Assembly (NCBI RefSeq): GCF_000020125.1
Contig: NC_010681.1
Span: forward strand, 558,001-622,000
Direction: 5' to 3'
Length of the DNA stretch: 64,000 bases
Origin: Paraburkholderia phytofirmans PsJN
GTDB lineage: Bacteria > Pseudomonadota > Gammaproteobacteria > Burkholderiales > Burkholderiaceae
The notes beneath the pieces are model-generated. The model was given only the letters and a program-made list of their open reading frames with translations, was not told the origin of the DNA and searched no databases. Shown piece by piece: positions 17,320 through 26,064 of the stretch; within the stretch, counting starts at the first letter, position 1; each line of letters begins with the position of its first letter. Position numbers and translations under genes: made by a program.

Positions 17320-17662
17320 GAGCGGTATTTTTGGCCGATTTTGGGCGTGATAGGGCGCGACGGAGATAATGCGCACAGTGAAAGTTCCTTCGCAGCATCG
17401 CGCGCTAATTCCCGGTTTACGTTGAGGTTTTCCTGTTGTTCAACCTTCCTGTGGATAACTCTGTTGAGAACTCGCGCAAACTGGCTGGAGATGCCCATTC
17501 TATGGGCACTTTGTCAGATTTCACGCATTCGAGGCGGTTAAAAAAACTCAATCAAATCAATGCCTTTTGGATGCGGCTCACTGCGTACCTTTCAGATGTT
17601 TCAAAATCTGTCTGGAACGCGTGCGTGTGCATAAGTCAAGTCTTGACAGCATGTTTTTCGCC
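17320..17662. other. Convergent intergenic region with a DnaA-box match
   Basis: A 343-bp gap between two converging genes, clearly AT-richer than its flanks. It contains a perfect DnaA box TGTGGATAA (complement TTATCCACA) at 17450-17458, an odd-centred palindrome GTCAAG-T-CTTGAC at 17635-17647 and a TTGACA hexamer at 17643-17648. There is no convincing U-tract terminator and no open frame with a ribosome-binding site. A small RNA gene cannot be excluded. Confidence 0.45.
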
Positions 17663-19261
17663 TCATAGGGAGCCAAAAGCCCGGCGATACTGGATCGCCT
17701 CGCCGATCTGCGCGGCGCTCGGCATGGGCGCGCCGGCGAGATCGGCGATGCTGCGTGCCACCTTCAAAACCCGGTAGTACGCGCGCGCCGACCAGCCGAA
17801 CCGTTCCCCGGCTTCACGCAGCAAGGCTTCGCCCGCGGAGTCGGGGCGGCAGACCTCGTCCACTTCCCGTCCTCCCAGTTCACGATTGGTTTTGCCCTGA
17901 CGGTTTAACTGCCGCTCGCGTGCGCGGCTGACGCGCGCCGCGATGGCGGCGCTTGTCTCGCCGGCCGCCATGGAGCGGGCGGACAGTTCCGCCGGCGTGA
18001 GCGCGGGTACCTCGAGTTGGATGTCGATCCGGTCGAGCAGTGGGCCGGAAAGCTTGCGCAAATAGCGCGCTGCGATTTCCGGCGTGCAACGGCAGCGGCC
18101 GTTGGGATCGCCGCGCCAGCCGCAGGGGCACGGATTCATGGCGGCGATCAATTGACACGCAGCCGGGAAATCCGCCTGCAAAGCGGCGCGTGAAATCGTG
18201 ATGCGGCCGGCTTCCAGCGGTTCCCGCAGGGTTTCCAGGACATGGCGGTCGAACTCGGGAAGCTCGTCAAGAAAAAGCACACCCAGATGCGCCAGCGTAA
18301 TTTCCCCGGGCTGCGGTGGATTGCGCCCGCCGACCAGCGCCGCGGCACTCGACGAATGATGCGGGGCGCGAAACGGCCGTCGGCGCCATTGCGAGGGCGT
18401 GAAGCCGGCCCGGCTGGCGGACAGCAAGGCGGCGGAGGCGAGCGCTTCGTCGTCGGTCATGGGCGGCAGCAGGCCCGGGAGGCGGGCGGCGAGCATCGAT
18501 TTGCCCGCACCGGGCGGCCCCACCAGCAAGACGTGATGGCCGCCGGCCGCTGCAACTTCGAGTGCCCGGCGCGCACCGCGTTGACCGATGACGTCGCCCA
18601 TATCTGGGACAATGGCCGCCGGGTTTTCCGCGAGGTCCGGCGCGGCGACTGGATAGAGTCGCCCGTCCGGCGCTTGCGCGAGGTGAGCGCATAACGAAGG
18701 CAGGTCTGCGGCGCCGTAGACGTCGACGCCGGGGACGAGCGCCGCTTCCGCGGCGCTCGCAGCGGGCAAGTAGAGCTGAGGCGTGGCGTGCGCGCGTGCG
18801 TCCCCTGCGACGAGCTCGCCTGCACTTGCGGCGGATTGCAGCGCGCCGCCGCCTTGAGCGACGGCACTGCGCGCCGTTCCGCACGCCATGGCGAAAGCGC
18901 CGCGCATCGGTCTGAGGGCACCGGTCAGCGACAGTTCGCCCGCGAATTCACGATGCAGTAACGACTCGGCGGGAATCTGGCCGCTCGCCGCGAGAATGCC
19001 TAAAGCGATGGGCAGATCGAAGCGGCCGGATTCCTTCGGCAGATCGGCCGGCGCGAGATTGACGGTGATGCGTCGGACCGGGAAGTCGAAATTGCAGTTC
19101 TGCAGCGCCGCGCGCACGCGCTCGCGGCTTTCGCGCACTTCCAGATCAGGCAGGCCGACGATCGAAAAAGAGGGTAATCCGTTCGCGAGGTGGACCTCGA
19201 CGGTTACTTCGGGCGCGCGGCCAGAGGCCGGCGCGCGACTGCGCACCACGGCAAGCGACAT
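17663..19261 (-). CDS. comM: YifB/ComM family Mg-chelatase-like AAA+ ATPase
   Basis: A 532-aa protein with three parts: an N-terminal ChlI-like Lon-type fold (MSLAVVRSRA ... GLPSFSIVGLPDLEVRESRERVRAAL), a central Mg-chelatase AAA+ core with Walker A GPPGAGKSML and Walker B LFLDELPEF, and a C-terminal Mg_chelatase_C domain. The CPCG and GRCRC cysteines around residues 375-390 are characteristic. Known: ComM is a hexameric helicase that promotes branch migration during natural transformation, and is widespread. Start chosen at ATG 19261 with GGGAGA upstream. The frame extends 13 codons further, but family members start MSLAVV. Transcribed in the same direction as ubiK. Confidence 0.88.
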   Translation of the reverse strand: MSLAVVRSRAPASGRAPEVTVEVHLANGLPSFSIVGLPDLEVRESRERVRAALQNCNFDFPVRRITVNLAPADLPKESGRFDLPIALGILAASGQIPAESLLHREFAGELSLTGALRPMRGAFAMACGTARSAVAQGGGALQSAASAGELVAGDARAHATPQLYLPAASAAEAALVPGVDVYGAADLPSLCAHLAQAPDGRLYPVAAPDLAENPAAIVPDMGDVIGQRGARRALEVAAAGGHHVLLVGPPGAGKSMLAARLPGLLPPMTDDEALASAALLSASRAGFTPSQWRRRPFRAPHHSSSAAALVGGRNPPQPGEITLAHLGVLFLDELPEFDRHVLETLREPLEAGRITISRAALQADFPAACQLIAAMNPCPCGWRGDPNGRCRCTPEIAARYLRKLSGPLLDRIDIQLEVPALTPAELSARSMAAGETSAAIAARVSRARERQLNRQGKTNRELGGREVDEVCRPDSAGEALLREAGERFGWSARAYYRVLKVARSIADLAGAPMPSAAQIGEAIQYRRAFGSL

Positions 19262-19382
19262 GTTTTCTCCCGTCGGACGGCGCGCCGAGGGCGCGCACAA
19301 GTCCCCTAAAACGCTGATGACGTCACGGCTCGCTTGCCTGTGATGTGCAGCACTGCGCGGCGCTTACGCCGCGAGCAACGCG

Positions 19383-19637
19383 TTACGGCGTTTGCGTGAC
19401 CGGCAGCTTCTGTTCGAGTTCGGCAACGCGGCGCTCCAGCTCTTCCAGGCGAGCGCGCGTACGGACCAGCACCTGGGTCTGCGTATCGAATTCCTCGCGC
19501 GTCACCAGGTCGAGCTTCGAGAAGCCCTGCGACAGCATGGCCTTGACGTTCCGTTCGACGTCCTTGGCCGGCGAATTCTTGAACAGCTCGCTCATGCGGG
19601 CCTGAAAGTCATTAAAAACATCGTTCGGTTGTTTCAT
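19383..19637 (-). CDS. ubiK: Ubiquinone biosynthesis accessory factor UbiK (BMFP)
   Basis: An 84-aa BMFP-family protein. An amphipathic N-terminal helix (MKQPNDVFNDFQARMSELFKNSPAKDVERNVKAML) is followed by a coiled coil (RTRARLEELERRVAELEQKL). Known: UbiK binds UbiJ and assists the later ubiquinone steps under oxygen. ATG at 19637 with AAGGGGAAC upstream; an extension to 19700 is open but has no signal. An NtrC-type dyad lies only 15 bp upstream of this start, probably serving glnK on the other strand. Upstream of comM with a 121-bp gap. Confidence 0.85.
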   Translation of the reverse strand: MKQPNDVFNDFQARMSELFKNSPAKDVERNVKAMLSQGFSKLDLVTREEFDTQTQVLVRTRARLEELERRVAELEQKLPVTQTP

Positions 19638-19651
19638 GGTGTTCCCCTTGG

Positions 19652-19668
19652 TGCACAAAAAATGTGCA
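19652..19668. promoter_or_regulatory. NtrC-type binding site
   Basis: TGCAC at 19652-19656, seven bases, GTGCA at 19664-19668. This is an exact match to the spacing and arms of the enterobacterial NtrC consensus (TGCACC-N5-GGTGCA) in its five core positions. A weaker second copy (TGAGCC, five bases, GGTGCG; nine of twelve) is at 19744-19760. Both lie upstream of the sigma-54 promoter at 19901. Confidence 0.65.
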
Positions 19669-19900
19669 TGTTTCGTTACGCCTGTGCCTGGTAACGGCAA
19701 ATGGGCGGTGTTGGTGCATGCCCTACTGCGTGCCGTTGCCGCATGAGCCCCTTTGGTGCGCGCTCATGCGTTCCAGACCTGCGAACACTCTAGCAACGAT
19801 CCATACGCCGCGCCAGCGTGCCCCCGCTAACGTTGGCCGTCCGGCCAAGGCGGCTTGCGCCCCTTTTTGCGACGCCCACGGGGCGGAGTCTGACACAACA

Positions 19901-19916
19901 TGGCATGCGAGTTGCT
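19901..19916 (+). promoter_or_regulatory. Sigma-54 promoter of glnK-amtB
   Basis: TGGCAT at 19901-19906, five bases, TTGCT at 19912-19916, with invariant GG/GC at the right distance. It has the same TGGCAT variant as the dctA promoter. Transcription would start near 19928, about 125 nt before the glnK ATG. Expected to be activated by NtrC during nitrogen limitation. Confidence 0.72.
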
Positions 19917-20040
19917 GTTACTGCCCCGCGCGCACCGCCGGCGCCTTTTTTACCGGCAGCGGAACGAGACCATGCGAACGGTTCAGGGGATTCGCAACGA
20001 GAGTTAGCAAACGGGTTACGCAAACGGGTTACGCAACTAA

Positions 20041-20391
<351 letters not shown>

Positions 20392-20435
20392 TACCAAAAG
20401 ATAGCGACACAGATAGCGACAAGAGGAAACGAAAG

Positions 20436-21944
20436 ATGCGCAAATTAATGATGTCCTTGCTGATGGCCGGTTCGCTGCTCGCGGGCGGTATCGGCGCCGC
20501 CCTCGCGGACGACGCTTCCGCCCCCGCAGCCGCTTCGGCCGCTGCTCCCGATACGACGGCGAGCGCGCCGGCACCGGACGCTTCGGCCGCACCCGCTGCC
20601 GCCGCGGCTTCGGCACCGGCCGCTGACGCGTCCGCCGCACCGGCTGCCAGCGCGTCCGCCGCCGCACCCGCAGCATCGGACGCTGCGCCGGCTGCCCCGA
20701 CCGCGCCGTTCTCGGTCGATTCGTCGAAGATCAATTCGGGCGACACCGCCTGGATGCTGACCTCCACCGCGCTCGTGCTGTTCATGACGATTCCGGGTCT
20801 GGCGCTGTTCTACGGCGGCATGGTCCGCAAGAAGAGCGTGCTCGCGATCCTGATGCAAAGCTTCGCGATCACCTGCCTCGTGTCGATCATCTGGGTCGTG
20901 GTGGGCTACACGCTCGCCTTCACGCCGGGCAATTCGTTCATCGGCGGTTTCTCGCGCTTCTTCATGGCGGGCATGAACTACATCAAGGGCGACAAGGCCA
21001 CGACGCTGACCGTCAGCCACCTCGCCCCGACGATCCCGGAAACGGTTTACGTCGTTTATCAGATGACGTTCGCGATCATCACCCCGGCGCTCATCACGGG
21101 TGCGTTTGCAGACCGTATGAAGTTCTCGGCGATGCTGGTATTCATGACGCTGTGGTCGATCATCGTCTACTCGCCGATCGCGCACATGGTCTGGGAACCG
21201 ACCGGCTGGCTGGCTAGCGCGGGCATCCTCGACTTCGCGGGCGGCACGGTGGTGCACATCAACGCCGGTATCGCAGCGCTGGTCTGCGCGCTGGTGCTCG
21301 GCAAGCGTGTCGGCTACGGCAAGGAAGCGATGGCGCCGCATAACCTGACGCTTACGCTGATCGGTGGCGCCATGCTGTGGGTGGGCTGGTTCGGCTTCAA
21401 CGCGGGTTCGGCGGTGGCGGCAGACGGCCGTGCCGGTTTCGCGATGTTCGCAACGCAAGTGGCAACCGCAGCAGCAGCACTCGCATGGATGTTCGCCGAA
21501 TGGGCAACCAAGGGTAAGCCGTCGGTGCTCGGTATCGTGTCGGGCGCCGTGGCGGGTCTGGTGGCGATTACGCCGGCTTCGGGCTTCGTCGGCATGGCGG
21601 GTTCGCTGGTGATCGGCATTGCGGCAGGCGTGATCTGCTTCTGGTCGGCAACGTGGCTCAAGCACAAGCTCGGTTACGACGACTCGCTCGACGCGTTCGG
21701 CGTGCACTGCGTGGGCGGTATCGTGGGTGCGCTGCTGACCGGCGTGTTCGCGGTGAAGGACATCGGCGGCGCGGATGGCAGCGTGATCCTGCAAGCCAAG
21801 GGCGTGCTGACGACGCTGATCTACAGCGGTGTGGTGAGCTACATCCTGCTGAAGATCATCGACATGGTGATGGGCCTGCGCGTGACCGAAGAACAGGAAC
21901 GCGAAGGTCTGGACGTGACGCTGCACGGCGAGCACGTCGAATAA
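20436..21944 (+). CDS. amtB: Ammonium transporter AmtB
   Basis: A 502-aa Amt/MEP/Rh channel with 11 membrane helices after maturation. Seen: signal peptide at residues 1-24, then about 65 residues of Ala/Ser/Pro/Asp-rich low-complexity sequence. The Amt core follows (DTAWMLTSTALVLFMTIPGLALFYGGMVRKKS), with the twin-His lines in GGTVVHINAG and AFGVHCVGGIVG. Conducts NH3/NH4+ in. The N-terminal spacer is unusual, as most AmtB proteins go straight from signal to helix 1. Cotranscribed with glnK. A terminator follows at 22007. Confidence 0.92.
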   Translation: MRKLMMSLLMAGSLLAGGIGAALADDASAPAAASAAAPDTTASAPAPDASAAPAAAAASAPAADASAAPAASASAAAPAASDAAPAAPTAPFSVDSSKINSGDTAWMLTSTALVLFMTIPGLALFYGGMVRKKSVLAILMQSFAITCLVSIIWVVVGYTLAFTPGNSFIGGFSRFFMAGMNYIKGDKATTLTVSHLAPTIPETVYVVYQMTFAIITPALITGAFADRMKFSAMLVFMTLWSIIVYSPIAHMVWEPTGWLASAGILDFAGGTVVHINAGIAALVCALVLGKRVGYGKEAMAPHNLTLTLIGGAMLWVGWFGFNAGSAVAADGRAGFAMFATQVATAAAALAWMFAEWATKGKPSVLGIVSGAVAGLVAITPASGFVGMAGSLVIGIAAGVICFWSATWLKHKLGYDDSLDAFGVHCVGGIVGALLTGVFAVKDIGGADGSVILQAKGVLTTLIYSGVVSYILLKIIDMVMGLRVTEEQEREGLDVTLHGEHVE

Positions 21945-22006
21945 GCAACTCACCGCGAGCCCGCGCTCCCGGGCTCGTGGGACTACGAATAAGCGCAGCG
22001 ATTTTG

Positions 22007-22031
22007 GCCCGCCTTCATGGCGGGCTTTTTT
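22007..22031 (+). terminator. Rho-independent terminator after amtB
   Basis: GCCCGCC and GGCGGGC stem (22007-22013, 22019-22025), TTCAT loop, then TTTTTT. A second GC-rich stem (GAGCCCG/CGGGCTC near 21957-21976) precedes it. Confidence 0.85.
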
Positions 22032-22180
22032 CTTGCGGGCTATCTTGTAAACGGTAGTTTTCCCCGCCTATCATGGCAATAGCGAGAATGCATTCGCGTC
22101 CGCTTGCGAATGGAGAAACCGTCCCCAAATGGACAAAGCATTTGCTCTACAATCTTTTTTCTCCAGTCTGCGAGTGATCA

Positions 22181-23470
22181 ATGGTTCCGCACCTAGTTAC
22201 GGCGTTAAACGGCCCGCTGCTCGATCTTGAGCGGAAGATCCTCGACGCCACGCCCGCCATCGAACGCTGGTTCCGGCTCGAATGGCAGGAGCACACGCCG
22301 CCGTTCTACTGTTCCGTCGACCTGCGCAACGCGGGCTTCAAGCTCGCGCCGGTCGACACCAATCTGTTTCCCGGCGCATTCAACAATCTGCCGCAGGAAG
22401 TGTTGCCGCTGGCCGTGCAGGCCGCGATGGCATCGATCGAGAAAATCTGCCCGGACGCAAAGAATCTGCTGGTGATTCCCGAGCGCCACACGCGCAACGC
22501 GTTTTACCTCGAGAATGTTGCCCGTCTGGCCGCGATCATGCGCCAGGCAGGCTTGAACGTGCGTTTCGGCACGCTCGACGAAACCATCAACGGGCCGGTC
22601 ACGATCGCGCTCTCCGACGGCCAGAAACTCGTGCTCGAACCGCTCGAGCGTTCGCAGCGGCGCCTCGGCCTGAAGAATTTCGACCCGTGCTCGATTCTGC
22701 TGAATAACGATCTGTCGGGCGGCATTCCGCCCGTGCTCGAAAATCTGCACGAGCAGTATTTGCTGCCGCCGCTGCATGCCGGCTGGGCCGTACGCCGCAA
22801 ATCCACGCACTTTTCCTGCTACGACGACGTCGCGAAGAAGTTCGCGAAGATGGTCGAGATCGATCCGTGGATGATCAACCCGTACTTCGCGCATGTGGAA
22901 GGCGTCGACTTCCAGGAGCGCACCGGCGAGGAAGCGCTGACGGACGCGATCGACGGCGTGCTGAAGAAGATCGCCAAGAAGTATCGCGAGTACGGTATCT
23001 CCGAGAAACCGTATGTCGTGATCAAGTCGGACGCGGGTACGTATGGCATGGGTGTGATGACCGTGCACGACGCGTCGGAAGTCGCCGCGCTCACCAAGCG
23101 CGAACGCGCCAAGATGGCCGCGACCAAAGACGGCCTGGAAGTGCATGACGTGATCGTGCAGGAAGGCGTGTACACCTTCGAGCGCATCGGCGAGGAAGTG
23201 GCCGAGCCGGTCGTGTACATGATCGACCGCTACGTGGTGGGCGGCTTCTACCGCGTGCACGGCAGCCGCGAGCGCGATCAGAATCTGAACGCGCCGGGCA
23301 TGCACTTCGTGCCGCTCGGCTTCGAGCACACGGCGCTGCCCGACGCGCACGCCAAGCCGGGCGCGGCGCCGCCGAACCGCTTCTATATGTACGGCGTGGT
23401 GGCGCGGCTCGGGCTGCTGGCCGCATCGGTGGAACTGGAAAAGACCGATCCGGAAGCGATTCAGGTCTAA
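22181..23470 (+). CDS. gshA: Glutamate-cysteine ligase (betaproteobacterial type)
   Basis: A 429-aa enzyme forming gamma-glutamylcysteine, the first step of glutathione synthesis. It belongs to the GshA class found in Burkholderia and relatives, unrelated in length and motifs to the E. coli enzyme. The N-terminus reads FRLEWQEHTPPFYCSVDLRNAG; later KSTHFSCYDDVAKKFAKMVEIDPWMINPYF and VIKSDAGTYGMGVMTV resemble ATP-grasp-like nucleotide motifs. A -10-like TACAAT lies at 22148. Followed by gshB after 101 bp, so both steps are encoded together. ATG at 22181. Confidence 0.88.
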   Translation: MVPHLVTALNGPLLDLERKILDATPAIERWFRLEWQEHTPPFYCSVDLRNAGFKLAPVDTNLFPGAFNNLPQEVLPLAVQAAMASIEKICPDAKNLLVIPERHTRNAFYLENVARLAAIMRQAGLNVRFGTLDETINGPVTIALSDGQKLVLEPLERSQRRLGLKNFDPCSILLNNDLSGGIPPVLENLHEQYLLPPLHAGWAVRRKSTHFSCYDDVAKKFAKMVEIDPWMINPYFAHVEGVDFQERTGEEALTDAIDGVLKKIAKKYREYGISEKPYVVIKSDAGTYGMGVMTVHDASEVAALTKRERAKMAATKDGLEVHDVIVQEGVYTFERIGEEVAEPVVYMIDRYVVGGFYRVHGSRERDQNLNAPGMHFVPLGFEHTALPDAHAKPGAAPPNRFYMYGVVARLGLLAASVELEKTDPEAIQV

Positions 23471-23571
23471 ACCACCTTGGTGGTCGATGGCGGCATGCGT
23501 GCCGCCATCGCCATTTTCAACGACTATATTTACGATCAATGCCAAGCCCGTCAGGGCGCATCAGGACCTTC

Positions 23572-24528
23572 ATGGACATTCTTTTCATCGCCGATCCGCT
23601 CACGCAATTCAAGATCTACAAAGACTCGACCTACGCGATGATGGCCGAAGCGGCGCGCCGCGGTCACGTGGTGTACACGTGCGAGCCGAAGCATCTGGCG
23701 TGGACTGGCGGCGACGTCGAGGCGAACGTGCAGCGCTTTACGATTGTCGGCGACGTCACGGATCTGCATCGCGAAGTCTGGTACGACGCCGAAGCGGCCG
23801 CGCCGCGCTCGCTCAAGAGCTTCAGCGCCGTGGTGATGCGCAAAGACCCGCCGTTCGACATGGAATACGTCACGTCGACGTGGCTGCTCGAAATGGCCGA
23901 ACGCGGCGGCGCACGCATCTTCAACAAACCGCAGGCGATTCGCGACCACTCGGAAAAGCTCGCGATCGGCGAGTTCGCGCAGTTCGTGACGCCCACGCTG
24001 GTCACGCGCGACGCGAGCCGTTTGCGCGCGTTCCATGAAGAGCACGGCGACGTGATCCTGAAGCCGCTCGACGGCATGGGCGGCATGGGCGTGTTCCGCG
24101 TGAAGGCCGACGGCATGAACCTCGGTTCGATCATCGAAATGCTCAGCCACGACGGCGCGCGCTCGGTGATGGCGCAAAAATTCATCCCCGAGATCAAAGA
24201 GGGCGACAAGCGAATCTTGCTGATCGGCGGCGAAGCCGTTCCGTATTCGCTCGCACGTATTCCTCAGGGTAATGAAGTGCGCGGCAATCTCGCGGCCGGC
24301 GGCCTCGGCGTGGCGCGTCCGCTCACCGAGCACGACCGCAAGATCGCCGATACGCTGGCGCCGGTGCTTGCAGCGCGCGGTTTGCTGCTGGTCGGGCTGG
24401 ATGCGATCGGCGACTGGCTGACCGAAGTGAACGTGACGAGCCCGACGTGCTTCCGCGAGATCATGGATCAAACCGGCTTCGACGTCGCCGCCATGTTCAT
24501 CGACGCATTGGAGCGCGCGGCGGGGTGA
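23572..24528 (+). CDS. gshB: Glutathione synthetase GshB
   Basis: A 318-aa ATP-grasp ligase adding glycine to gamma-glutamylcysteine. Seen: N-terminal MDILFIADPLTQFKIYKDSTYAMM, substrate region VVMRKDPPFDMEYV, ATP-grasp core VILKPLDGMGGMGVFRV, and metal/ATP residues in GLDAIGDWLTEVNVTSPTC. It has normal length. ATG 23572 is preceded by AGGA at 23563-23566 with 5-nt spacing; an upstream in-frame ATG at 23539 lacks this. Forms a unit with gshA. Confidence 0.93.
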   Translation: MDILFIADPLTQFKIYKDSTYAMMAEAARRGHVVYTCEPKHLAWTGGDVEANVQRFTIVGDVTDLHREVWYDAEAAAPRSLKSFSAVVMRKDPPFDMEYVTSTWLLEMAERGGARIFNKPQAIRDHSEKLAIGEFAQFVTPTLVTRDASRLRAFHEEHGDVILKPLDGMGGMGVFRVKADGMNLGSIIEMLSHDGARSVMAQKFIPEIKEGDKRILLIGGEAVPYSLARIPQGNEVRGNLAAGGLGVARPLTEHDRKIADTLAPVLAARGLLLVGLDAIGDWLTEVNVTSPTCFREIMDQTGFDVAAMFIDALERAAG

Positions 24529-24865
24529 CGGCGCGGCCTGCTGCCGGCACTTGAATGCCCGCCATGCCCCCCAAACTGTGTAGTAAATCCGCATCACGCG
24601 GCACGCCGGAATTGGCGCGAAAATGAGCCTGATACAATGCCCGCTCTTCCGCGCCAAGGTGAATCGACGGCACCCGACGGGTGTCGTGGGCAGCGGACTG
24701 TAAGCGAGCAGTGTTTGCCCGGCGCAGGCACGACGCCATGCGCGGCAAGCCGCTCGTCAATCGATGCGTTCCGGCCCTCATGGCCCACGGCCGGCAGAGG
24801 GCGCTGACGAACCTGGCTTTGTCCTGGTTCACGGTTCGGGGCCGTTCTTTTGCAGTAAGGCTGAC
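24529..24865 (+). promoter_or_regulatory. Leader and promoter region of the manX-ptsH-ptsI operon
   Basis: A 337-bp gap with no gene. An extended -10 (TG, one base, TACAAT; 24630-24638) with TTGGCG at 24612-24617 (15-bp spacing) is a plausible promoter, which gives a leader of about 220 nt. The leader contains a stable stem around GGCACCCGACGGGTGTC (24670-24686). No riboswitch class is recognised. Confidence 0.45.
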
Positions 24866-25393
24866 ATGGCAGGCATTCTGATCATTGCGCACGCTCCGTT
24901 CGCCACCGCGTTGCGCGATTGTATTTCGCACATCTATGGTGGCTTGCCGGCTCGCATCGGCGTGATCGACGTATCGCCGGATTGCGATCCCGCACAGCAG
25001 GTTGCGTTTGCGCACTCGGAAATCGAGCGTCTGAAGGAAGAAAACGGCGCGCTCGTCCTCACGGATATGTTCGGCGCCACGCCGGCGAATATCGCCGGAC
25101 GGCTCGCTTCGTTGCCGGACGTGCGCGTGCTGTGCGGCGTCAACTTGCCGATGCTGGTGCGTGCGGTCTGCTATCACGCCACGCCGCTCGACACGCTGGT
25201 CGACAAGGCACTCGCTGGCGCCACCAAAGGCGTGCATGCAATCGGACCGGCGACGCCGGCGCCCATCGCGCCCACGGCGGAATCCGGCGACTGTTTGCCG
25301 GCTTTGCCGCCGGAGGCAGCATCGGCTGACTGTATTCCGGCGTTACCGCCCGAGGCCGACCTGACGCAAAAAGCTGACTCGGCCGGCTTATAA
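24866..25393 (+). CDS. PTS IIA component, mannose/fructose (ManX) type
   Basis: A 175-aa EIIA-man family protein. Start at ATG 24866 (AAGG at 24857) gives MAGILIIAHAPFATALRDC, with the phosphorylatable His9. VLTDMFGATPANIA is the family signature near residue 70. The IIA fold ends near residue 125. The last 45 residues are a Pro/Ala-rich tail with two similar CLPALPPEA / CIPALPPEA repeats. No IIB/IIC/IID permease genes accompany it. In proteobacteria such stand-alone IIA-HPr-EI sets usually act as regulatory phosphorelays. Operon with ptsH and ptsI. Confidence 0.85.
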   Translation: MAGILIIAHAPFATALRDCISHIYGGLPARIGVIDVSPDCDPAQQVAFAHSEIERLKEENGALVLTDMFGATPANIAGRLASLPDVRVLCGVNLPMLVRAVCYHATPLDTLVDKALAGATKGVHAIGPATPAPIAPTAESGDCLPALPPEAASADCIPALPPEADLTQKADSAGL

Positions 25394-25489
25394 GTCGCCC
25401 GGGCGGCTCGCCCCGGGTGTCAAACGGATTGCAACCGCTTCGCAGTTTTACCTTTCACAACAACACTTACCCGCGCTTCGGACCATCAC

Positions 25490-25759
25490 ATGCTGCAACA
25501 GGAAACGACTATTGTGAACAAGCTGGGGCTGCACGCGCGCGCGTCGGCCAAGTTGACCCAACTCGCGGGCAACTATCAGGCGGAAATCTGGATGAGCCGC
25601 AATGGCCGCCGAATCAATGCCAAGAGCATCATGGGCGTGATGATGCTGGCCGCAGGCATTGGCAGCACGGTGCTGATCGAAACGGAAGGCTCCGACGAAA
25701 AAGAAGCGATGGACGCATTGTTGAAACTCATTGCCGATAAATTTGGCGAAGGGCAGTGA
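25490..25759 (+). CDS. ptsH: PTS phosphocarrier HPr
   Basis: An 89-aa HPr. Phosphorylation site His15 in NKLGLHARASAKL. The Ser46-like region reads NAKSIMGVMMLAAGIG. Transfers phosphate from EI (26065) to IIA proteins such as the ManX-type protein upstream. Starts 96 bp after it, and ATG 25490 fits the family start MLQQE. A hairpin with T-run follows at 25791, so only part of the transcription may reach ptsI. Confidence 0.92.
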   Translation: MLQQETTIVNKLGLHARASAKLTQLAGNYQAEIWMSRNGRRINAKSIMGVMMLAAGIGSTVLIETEGSDEKEAMDALLKLIADKFGEGQ

Positions 25760-25790
25760 GTTGGCGCGTCCACGTTGCGATGAGCAAGAA

Positions 25791-25818
25791 ACGCCGCGGT
25801 TGTCCGCGGCGTTTTTTT
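25791..25818 (+). terminator. Terminator-like hairpin between ptsH and ptsI
   Basis: ACGCCGCGG and CCGCGGCGT pair across TTGT, followed by a run of seven T. It lies inside what would otherwise be an operon and may set the ptsH:ptsI ratio. Confidence 0.8.
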
Positions 25819-26064
25819 TAGCGCGTGAGAATGGGCAGACGAAACGCGCATGAGGGCCCGCGCGTCGACACGCGCATGCGAAAATCGCGCCGCGCGAAAC
25901 GCGAGAAGGACGAAGGCGCGGCGAAACGATTGCTTACGGGTTTTCGTGCTGCACTGCACACAGCCTTGGCGCACCTGCATAGGGCGCGGAATTTATAATG
26001 ACGGACAGTGTCTGAGAGCATTGCAGCGGTTTGCCGCGGCATCACACAACTAGAGGAGGTGCGC

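Noticed and set aside
20445..21953. 502-aa open frame on the minus strand across amtB
   Set aside because: Shadow frame caused by high GC third positions. Histidine/arginine-rich with no motif, while amtB on the plus strand is unmistakable.
22130..22153. TGGACA and TACAAT as a gshA promoter
   Set aside because: Hexamers are only 12 bp apart, too close for sigma-70. The TACAAT alone may still be a -10.
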